Shown: one piece after another, positions 56,312-64,000 of the stretch | How positions within the stretch are numbered: the first letter of the stretch is position 1 | Layout: every line of letters starts with the position of its first letter | NCBI GenBank assembly: GCA_028829895.1 | Contig: CM054180.1 | Coordinates: forward strand, 95,106,135 to 95,170,134 | DNA from: Sinotaia quadrata | Taxonomy: Eukaryota; Mollusca; Gastropoda; Architaenioglossa; Viviparidae | Reading direction: 5' to 3' | Length of the DNA: 64,000 bases | Program-made: the position numbers and the translations under genes | The notes under the pieces: generated by a model | The model's database searches: none | Told to the model about the DNA's origin: nothing | The model's input: the letters and a program-made list of their open reading frames with translations, nothing else

Positions 56312-57790
56312 AATGTGTACCTATCATTGTAAACAGAGACATTTATACTTCAGATCAAGATTACTTTTCCAACTACGTTGTGAATCAAGTTTCACGTTCT
56401 TATGAGAAACATTGTGGTGATCTGTTAATCTTCTCTATGCATTGTATATATACTCAGAATGTGAGCATGAGCAGAAGGTTACTTCTGGCTGAATGTTTGA
56501 GGCATTTGCAGATGTAGCTTGTACATAAGTGTGCCTGGTGTAAAACAGCATTTTGGAATTGATCATTGTTTTGTCAGTATGACTGTGCACAGTTTTAAAT
56601 AGCATGGCATTTGTGAATTAATAAGTGACTAAACAAAACAAATAGTACATTTCATGTTGTAGATTTTTTTAAACTTAGAGGGGTTTTGTGTTGTTTTTTT
56701 CTGAGTCTGTTTTTCTTCTTATTTTAAATAAATAGATTTGTTTGCATTTAATCATTAAAATAACTTTTTTTTTAAATGAGGAAAATTGAGGGGATAAGGA
56801 GTGGAGAACGCTGTTCTGGCTTGAAGTGATTTCTTTTTTTATTGTTTTTAGTCTACACCAAAATTTTATTTCAAGTTAGTTTGTTTGTGAGGGATTTTTG
56901 CTTCCCCCCATAGGTGAAATGGCATTACAAGATGAATGTGAATTTCTTAAAGTGTTCCTTTCATGGCAGCATTATAATCCTGCTATACATTGTAACAAAT
57001 TTGAATTGCCATCAGATACTTATAGCCCAGATGTTTTCTTTTCTGTGAATGTCAGCAAAATTTGGTCTTTCTGATTTCATAGAAGTGTTTGCCAGCTGAT
57101 TTGAAGAATTGTCTTTCAGACATTTTACAAATATTTGCCATTGTCTCATTGCTACTCTTTCATCCCTCTATGCTCTTGTTGACATAATGCCAAAGAGATT
57201 GAGCAGCATTGGCGGTGCAGTAGAGTAATTTGTGGGTGTGTGGCTGTGAACTTCACATACTTGTTACCATACAGAGGCTGAAACTGTAGCCTAATGTCTA
57301 ATTGTGCTCTGATTTCATCTGCTCAATCAAACAGCCATTTTCTAATAATTCCCACTTGAAAGAATATAAATTAATATAATTTTTTAAAAATAATGCTAAA
57401 TCTTTTTCTTCTTTTTTTTTTTTTTTACTCTTTGGTTAGTTTATTATTGTTTCAGTAAGATTTTACTATTTATGAGATAATTTTTTTAATGAAATTTGTA
57501 CAAATATTTCTTTTGTCTATATCACTTGTTGTTTCTGATTAACTGAATGAGAAAAATGAGTGATGTTCAATTATTTATGAGTCAAAAGGCAATATTGTAT
57601 ATTACATTTGCAATAAGCATATTACTTTTTTAAAAGTTACAATTTATCATCATGTTTGTTTTGTTTTCTTCATTTCAGAAAATATTATGGCATGTATTAT
57701 AGAGTTTAAAATTGCCTCAGCTTCCTCAAGTAATCGTGGGTGGGCTGTGAGTTTGGTATATAAAATAAGGTTGTAAATAAATAAATTTTT
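56312..57790 (+). other. crb 3' UTR and possible polyadenylation sites
   Basis: Follows the crb stop directly. AATAAA occurs at 56727-56732 and again near 57776. Which one ends the transcript cannot be told from sequence alone. The 70-codon open frame starting at 56308 overlaps the stop and is not a gene. Confidence 0.5.
56727..56732 (+). terminator. Candidate crb polyadenylation signal
   Basis: Canonical AATAAA, 416 bp after the stop codon, followed by T-rich DNA. AT-rich context makes chance hexamers common. Confidence 0.35.
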
Positions 57791-57834
57791 ACGGAAAAGC
57801 CCTTAATCTAGCACCCTCAGAAAACAAGAACTTT

Positions 57835-58290
57835 CGTTTGTGGATCAGAAACTTCTCTGACTGCAAGTAGTTTTTGTGGATAATAAGATCTTTTTAAGCA
57901 GGTAGTTTTCTTGGATCAGAAAACCTCTGTCTGCAAATTGATTTGTGGATCAGAAAACCTAAGTGCAAGAACTTTTAGTGGATCAAAAAATCTAAGTGCA
58001 AGAACATTTAGTGGATCAAAAACCTCTCTGCAAGTAGTTTTTGTGGATCAGAAAACCTCTCTGATTGCAAGTAGTTTTTGTGGATTAGAAAACCTCTCTG
58101 ATTGCAAGTAGTTTTTGTGGATCAGAAAACCTCTCTGACTGCAAGTAGTTTTTGTGGATCAGAAAACCTCTCTGACTGCAAGTAGTTTTTGTGGATCAGA
58201 AAACCTCTCTGACTGCAAGTAGTTTGTGTGGATTAGAAAAGCTCTAACTACAAGTTGTTTTCATGGATCAGAAAACCATTCTGACTTTAT
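57835..58290. repeat. Tandem repeat, about 37 bp x 11
   Basis: Unit GTGGATCAGAAAACCTCTCT plus GACTGCAAGTAGTTTTT. Confidence 0.92.
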
Positions 58291-58609
58291 AGATTTAATT
58301 TATCCTTATTTACTTATAGTCAGAGACATTTACTGATCACAAAAAAATTGTTTAAAAATTAAATTTATATTTAAATAAAGTTGTTTTAAAAAATTTGCAG
58401 AAAAGGAGATCATGAGAAAATTATTATGCTTTAGTAATTCATGTAGATGCTGAAGGGAAGGCAGACAGAAAATCTTTTGAAGCACTAGAACCTGTAATGA
58501 TTAACAGTTTACCCCCACTAAATATATATTTTTTGAGCAATCCAGGGTCTGATTCCAATTATGGTGGACAGCTCTGAGGAAATTTATGGTGGCTTTTGCA
58601 TTTCTTTAG

Positions 58610-58945
58610 TGTCCACAAAACTGGTTTAGAGCACAATGAACTTGCCACTGCACTGCAATGAAAACATTTGAATGTAAACATAATAGGTTAAAAACTGGTT
58701 TAGGGCACAATGAACTTGTCGCTGCATTGCAATGTAAATATAACAGGTTAAAAACTGGTTTAGGGCACAATGAACTTGTTGCTGCATTGCAATGTAAATA
58801 TAATAGGTTAAAAACTGGTTTAGGGCTCAATGAACTTGTTGCTGCATTGCAATGTAAACATAACAGGTTAAAAACTGGTTTAGGGCACAGTGAACTTGTC
58901 GCTGCATTGCAATGTAAACATAAGAGGTTAAAAAGAATGCTTTGT
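58610..58945. repeat. Tandem repeat, 60 bp x 5-6
   Basis: Unit GGTTAAAAACTGGTTTAGGG plus CACAATGAACTTGTTGCTGC and ATTGCAATGTAAATATAACA. Multiple of three and open on both strands; not coding. Confidence 0.93.
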
Positions 58946-61195
58946 CTTGTCTTGCACTTACAGTAAAATAAAATATTTCATTGTATTCTTTGCGCAGTCA
59001 AATGTATGCATAATTCTTCAGAACATAGAACTATGGCTTGTAAAATATACTTTTGACACATCATCGTCATGTTTTATTGAAATTTAACATAACAATGTTC
59101 ATTTCATAAATATGTTACTGGTAATTTGATTTTATTTTCATTACTGATCATTTAGGTAATAGGCTCATAAGAATTATCATGCATGCTCACAAATTCTAGA
59201 TGGACTTTGATAGTCTGGGAATTGATTGTATCAGCAACTCTATGTCAATGAAAGGGAAGTTTCATCATCACTAGTACCACTGGCAGATCACAGTTAAACT
59301 GTCACCTTTGGTTCATCTCAGTAAGTTTTTACTACATGTGGTTGTATTTTAAATTTCACCTCTATCCATTTCTATTGCTTTTTTTGTTTTAATTTTATAA
59401 ACAAAACCAGTCAAATAGTAATAAATTTTCTTTTTCAAAAGTAATTTTTTCAATTACACACGAGTTATTTCAATTCTTAATATTAAATTTTTCTCTCAAC
59501 AAATATGATGGAGGGGAGAAAAAGAACAAAAAGGCTACAAGAGTTTTACTTGTGTGGATCTAGTGATGTTCTTTTTTATTCCTCTTCAGTAAATATCATT
59601 AAGATGCTAAACTATTAAAGATTGTGTGGTTACTACAGAATACATGTACCCACCTCAGACTGGGTATATATCAGCTAAAGAATGCATGCATACCTCTTGT
59701 ACATTACATGTAATTGAGAATGTGTATTTATCTGTTTTAAAACATGTAGTCACCTCAGAGTGGCTGTTGGGTCACTTAAGAATGTGTATATAGCCACTAC
59801 ACAGTGCATGTAGCCACCTCAGAGTGGTGTTGAGCCACTTAAGAATTTGTATATAGACAGTGCTTAGTGCATGTAGCCAGAGTGTGTCATTTACTTACAT
59901 AGAGTTAGCAAGAATAGCATTTATATAAGTCACATAAAAACTACTTTAAAAATACACATTTCATCTCAAAACTTGATTATAATTGACTGAGTGAAAGAAA
60001 CAGATTCAGTATTTGTTCCCATTCACAATTTAAACTTTTTATTCAGATCCCATTCCAAGACTTGAGCATTCCTCATATGCATTTGCTGGTTCTTTGGTTG
60101 TATACTCAGGGTGTAGCATATTTATTTATGCTAGACTGTCACTTTGGACAGATAGAACAGAGATTTAACTGACAGGCATTTCTTGTCTGAAAAATTAGAA
60201 TTGTAAGTGTCTAGTCTAAACTTCAAGAGCTTTCTGCACTGGAAATTTGATAAGCAAATATAAAATTAAAATTAATTACATAAAAGGAAGTTTTTTCATT
60301 CTTGTGGATGATTAGGTACAAATAATTTTGCCCTTTTGTTGTTGGTTTTAGTGCTTGCCAGGGTCAGACAGTTTTCTTTTTTATTTAAAAAATATCAGTC
60401 TCAGTGTTGTTATATTGTACTATCACAAGATATAGTTACAGACTAAGTAATAATTGAACAGACTAACCACAATTACTACTGGCTAGACAGTTATTCTACA
60501 TTTACCAAAGAATCATATTTGCTGCAACTTGATACTCTTGAATGGATTATCGATAAAAAATAAAATGGATGTATTTGTTAAAAAGAATATATTTCATTTA
60601 CAAAATTAGATAACAACACTGATTTTGAAATAGATTGTTGTAACCAAAGACTGATGATGCATATTTTCTAAGGAGAAAGCTTTCCTTGGTATGCAATGAA
60701 ATTGAAGCCATCACATTTCTGTTAAAATATTAAATGCTCGAGGCCTGGATTGTTGTCTGTCCTAAGGAATTTTATTGTTCAAGTAGTACTGTTAATTAAT
60801 TTTAATGTTTAGGCATTTGATTACATTGTAAATTGATACACTGATTTGAGTTTGAATGCTGACACCAGAAAGTGCCTTTGTAAATTTTTTATACTGTTAT
60901 CAAGAGATCTGTGGTTAATGTTATGTTTAAGTATGTCATTGTTAATGTTGAATATTGCTTACTTATATTGCCAGATTATGTATGTGTGCATAAAATTAAA
61001 CAAATGCTTTAAAATATAGACAAACATTAACAACAGGTCAAAAAGCATGGAATATCCACATAGGTGTACAGTTAATCATGATGTGTACATATATAAATAC
61101 ATATAATAAGTTCAAACTGCTGTTTCTTAATTTCACAATATTGGTAAATGCAACTGTTATGGAGAGATCAATTTGGCTGCAAAAGCAATAGAAAA
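58946..61195. other. Intergenic or distal 3' UTR DNA without recognised genes
   Basis: AT-rich. A diverged repeat of about 60 bp with AGCCACCTCAGAGTGG occurs at 59640-59880. No ORF with a domain signature, no RNA gene seen. Confidence 0.6.
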
Positions 61196-61199
61196 TTTA

Positions 61200-61510
61200 C
61201 TACCTAAGAAGGAGCATGGTAAGACTAAGTAGGAGAAGGTTAAGACCCAAGTAGGAGCAGGTTAAGACCTAAAGAGAAGCTTAATACCTAAGTGGGACTA
61301 TGTTAAGACCTAAATAGAAATTTGTTAAGACCTAAGTAGGAGCATGTTAAGACCTAAATAGAAGCATGTTAAGACCTAAATAGAAGCATGTTAAGACCTG
61401 AATAGGACCATGTTAAGACCTAAATAGAAGCATGTTGATACCTGAACAGAACTATGTTAAGACCTAAACAAGAAGCTTAAGACCTAAGTAGGAACATGTT
61501 AAGCTCTCAT
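61200..61510. repeat. Tandem repeat, about 24 bp, about 12 copies
   Basis: Unit AGCATGTTAAGACCTAAATA plus GAAG with frequent small changes. Confidence 0.88.
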
Positions 61511-62678
61511 TTTGAGAGTCAAGAAATTTTTTGGGGGGTGGTTGTTGAAAAATGGGCTTGAATAATTTACTTAGCTAACCTACAACTAGACATCAAGGAG
61601 TATAACTCAGGGGATGGACAATTTTGTAGAATTCTTAAAGTTTTCTTTCATGATCTGAATAAATGTTATATTCACACAGATTACCTTTGTGATTATCTTT
61701 ATATATTATTTTTAGATACTAAAGAATTATTATGGCATGGATTGTATTGTTGTATGCTTTTATGAAGTTTATATTTATTTTTTTAGTTTTCTTTCTTGAG
61801 TTATTTTGTCCACCATGAAAGAGTTTTGAGTTTACCTAAAAAGCAGTTAGCTGTTAATTGGAAATCTTTTCCTGAACTGTTTAAATTTACTGTACAGTTA
61901 ATGGAGCATTTAAAAACATATACCTACCTCACTGAACCTTAATTAATTATCAATTCAAAGTTGATGTTACCATATCAATAAAATTGTTTTGAAAACACCT
62001 GTAAATTTCTTAATATAAAGCTAGCAGCACATTTTTTATAAATTAAAAATAAATATGACAGTTCGAGAAATCAGAGTCAAAAATCTTTTTAAACAAATCT
62101 CTATAAGGTTTTCCTCATAGCACAAAGAAGTAATATTCACTGATTTTGGGTGTTTTTTTAGCTGCTTCTGCAAGTGAAACATGCAACTGACTTTGCTGAT
62201 CATAGAGTTTCATGTTTGGGTGTTTCTAGTTATTTTTGTTTTTGGTCAGAATTACACAGAATAATACCCACATTGTATTTTTGATGCAAATTAATGTAGA
62301 CAGTATAATGTGTAGAAATTCTGTTTTAAGAATGTATATTTTTTCTTAATTTGATTTTTAAGTAAATATACAATTTTAATATGTATACTTAATTGTTTAA
62401 TATATTTATAATTTGTGCTCATTTTCAATTGGTTGTGATGGAGGTGCAAGTTCAAGTGATATTACAGCGTATACATTTGTAAAATATATTTTTAAATATA
62501 AAAATTTCATGATTTGATGTTAACATTTTCTTATAATGAATTCTAGAACTGTGTACATATGCTGCATAGATTCATATTTTTACACATACATTTTCCTCAT
62601 TAAACATGAGACTATGACAATATAAAATGACTTTATCTTATTTGTTTATGATGAATGGATTCTCTTGTATATATAGTA
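61511..62678. other. AT-rich intergenic DNA
   Basis: Nothing recognised apart from scattered AATAAA hexamers (for example near 61978) that could be distal polyadenylation sites. Confidence 0.5.
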
Positions 62679-62889
62679 CAGTGGACCTGCTTTACGAATG
62701 GCTCAGCACACTGCCAGTTCACTTTACAAGGAGCTGTCCTATTAAAATAAAATTCATTGTAATAAGAATGCACTTATTGAAGGACTTATGGATTGCCATC
62801 ATAAACAATAAATTTGGGGGTTCATATCATGATATACTGCACAATGTGACAGGGTCTCTGGTATACTATAAAGGAAACAGGGTCCACTG
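62679..62889. mobile_element. Candidate pogo/Tigger-like MITE, 211 bp
   Basis: The left end CAGTGGACCTGCTTTA and the right end (read in reverse) CAGTGGACCCTGTTTC share nine terminal bases and more with a gap. TA precedes the left end, as expected for Tc1/mariner/pogo target sites; the right flank is TG, so one copy of the TA would have mutated. No transposase. Confidence 0.5.
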
Positions 62890-63475
62890 TGTTTTATTAG
62901 TGAGTTCAATGTGATTGTCATTGTTACATCATATATCATTATTCACATTTAACTTTTCATTGATCAATATATTTTGTTATGTCTTTCTTATCTCATTATA
63001 CTTGTTTTCTCATTTGAAAAGAAGTCAAATTTGTTTTATTATTCTTTTTAAAATGCACATGGCAAAAGTATATTTTTCAAGGACTCACATTCTGATATTT
63101 AAATCAAAGTTTTGTAATAGTTAATTTTTTAAAATGTACTTGTTTTCACCACAGGCTCATATCTTAACTGAACATTTCAGTATTATTAAGTAAAGAGAAG
63201 TTGAAAATTATTTGTGTTACTTTGATATTATAATTATTATTTTAAAAACTTAGTTGAAAGCGGACTACTTTAGGAGAGAAAATGAGGAAACAATTTCATG
63301 AACATCGACATTTTGCAAACCCTCGATGATGCGGACTATGCTGAAAATTTCTAAATTTCTTAAGACCTTGCACTTAAAATATCCTCTGAATTCCATTTCA
63401 AGTAAGATCCATTTGCCTATTGGAGTGTATACAAAAATATGTTAATCTTAAAACTTGCCAAACATTCCTACTGGA
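62890..63475. other. Intergenic AT-rich DNA
   Basis: No gene or repeat recognised. Confidence 0.5.
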
Positions 63476-64000
63476 TGGAAATTGCAATTTTATCAGAAAA
63501 ATCACGTCAACATGTCAAAGTGCCTTGTTAAACTAAACGAGTGTCTTTTTAGTGCTAAACATGGCATGGTATCAGAATCACATCAACAAGTCAAAGTGCC
63601 TTGTTACATTAAATGAGTGTCTTTTTAGTGCTAAGCATGGCATGGTATCAGAATCATGTCAACAAGTCAAAGTGCCTTGTTAAACTAAACGAGTGTCTTT
63701 TTAATGCTAAACATGGCATGGTATCAGAATCACATCAACATGTCAAAGTGCCTTGTTAAACTAAACTAGTGTCTTTTTAGTGCTAAACATGGCATGGTAT
63801 GAGAATCACATCAACATGTCAAAGTGCCTTGTTAAACTAAACGAGTGTCTTTTTAGTGCTAAACATGGCATGGTATCAGAATCACATCAACATTTCAAAG
63901 TGCCTTGTTAAACTAAACGAGTGTCTTTTTAGTGCTAAACATGGCGTGGTATCAGAATCATGTCAACATGCCAAAATGCTTTGTTATACTAAATGACTCT
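63475..64000. repeat. Tandem repeat, 76 bp, at least 7 copies, continues past the window
   Basis: Unit CATGTCAAAGTGCCTTGTTA plus AACTAAACGAGTGTCTTTTTAG and TGCTAAACATGGCATGGTATC. Copies are near identical and the array is not finished at 64000. Confidence 0.93.

Noticed and set aside
58606..58966. Overlapping plus and minus open frames of 102 and 74 codons
   Set aside because: 60-bp tandem repeat open on both strands.
62627..62914. 95-codon open frame
   Set aside because: It lies mostly across the MITE candidate, with no domain signature or splice context.

Overview
This window is animal nuclear DNA: AT-rich, intron-rich and packed with minisatellites. It carries the 3' part of one large plus-strand gene, a crumbs (crb) homologue encoding the apical polarity transmembrane protein. 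Fourteen exons (577 to 56311) can be chained with GT-AG splice sites and fully consistent reading phases. Together they encode 1091 residues: a laminin G domain, an EGF domain, a short EGF, a second laminin G domain, 14 EGF domains, one transmembrane helix and a 39-residue tail ending in the PDZ ligand ERLI. The 5' exons lie outside the window. A lophotrochozoan, perhaps a mollusc, is my best guess from the style of the gag-like ORF and the gene structure; the sequence does not prove it.

Layout. 1-6581: the two laminin G exons and the exon between them, separated by AT-rich introns with short tandem arrays. 6582-33565: a 27 kb intron that accounts for most of the mobile DNA in the window. It holds tandem arrays, a 7.8 kb rearranged LTR retrotransposon insertion (12660-20493, flanked by the 5-bp duplication AAGAG), a possible tRNA-derived SINE fragment, more arrays, and a 2-3 kb element with about 500-bp inverted arms (26891 to 28939 or 29796). 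33566-51837: nine small exons coding EGF domains, mostly with phase-1 junctions, in introns dominated by minisatellites. 53114-56311: the transmembrane exon and the cytoplasmic-tail exon. 56312-64000: 3' UTR and downstream DNA with further arrays, a small pogo-like MITE candidate, and a 76-bp array running off the end.

The most unusual structure is the LTR insertion. Its outer ends are a normal U3 start (TGTGACG) and U5 end (CGTAACA) inside a target-site duplication. Inside, however, a full-length plus-oriented LTR with primer binding site and partial leader is followed by a complete minus-oriented internal region plus LTR. The two 1,695-bp LTRs therefore form a palindrome with an 88-base centre. 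The minus-oriented internal region has a primer binding site, a leader, one intact 985-codon gag-like ORF, a 3' hairpin and a polypurine tract, but no recognisable pol. The junctions look like rearrangement of cDNA before integration rather than one element inserted into another.

Two minisatellites duplicate crb splice sites. A 72-bp array repeats the acceptor of exon 8 seven times, with an in-frame stop in each decoy. A 62-bp array repeats the donor of exon 11, with GT changed to AT in each extra copy.
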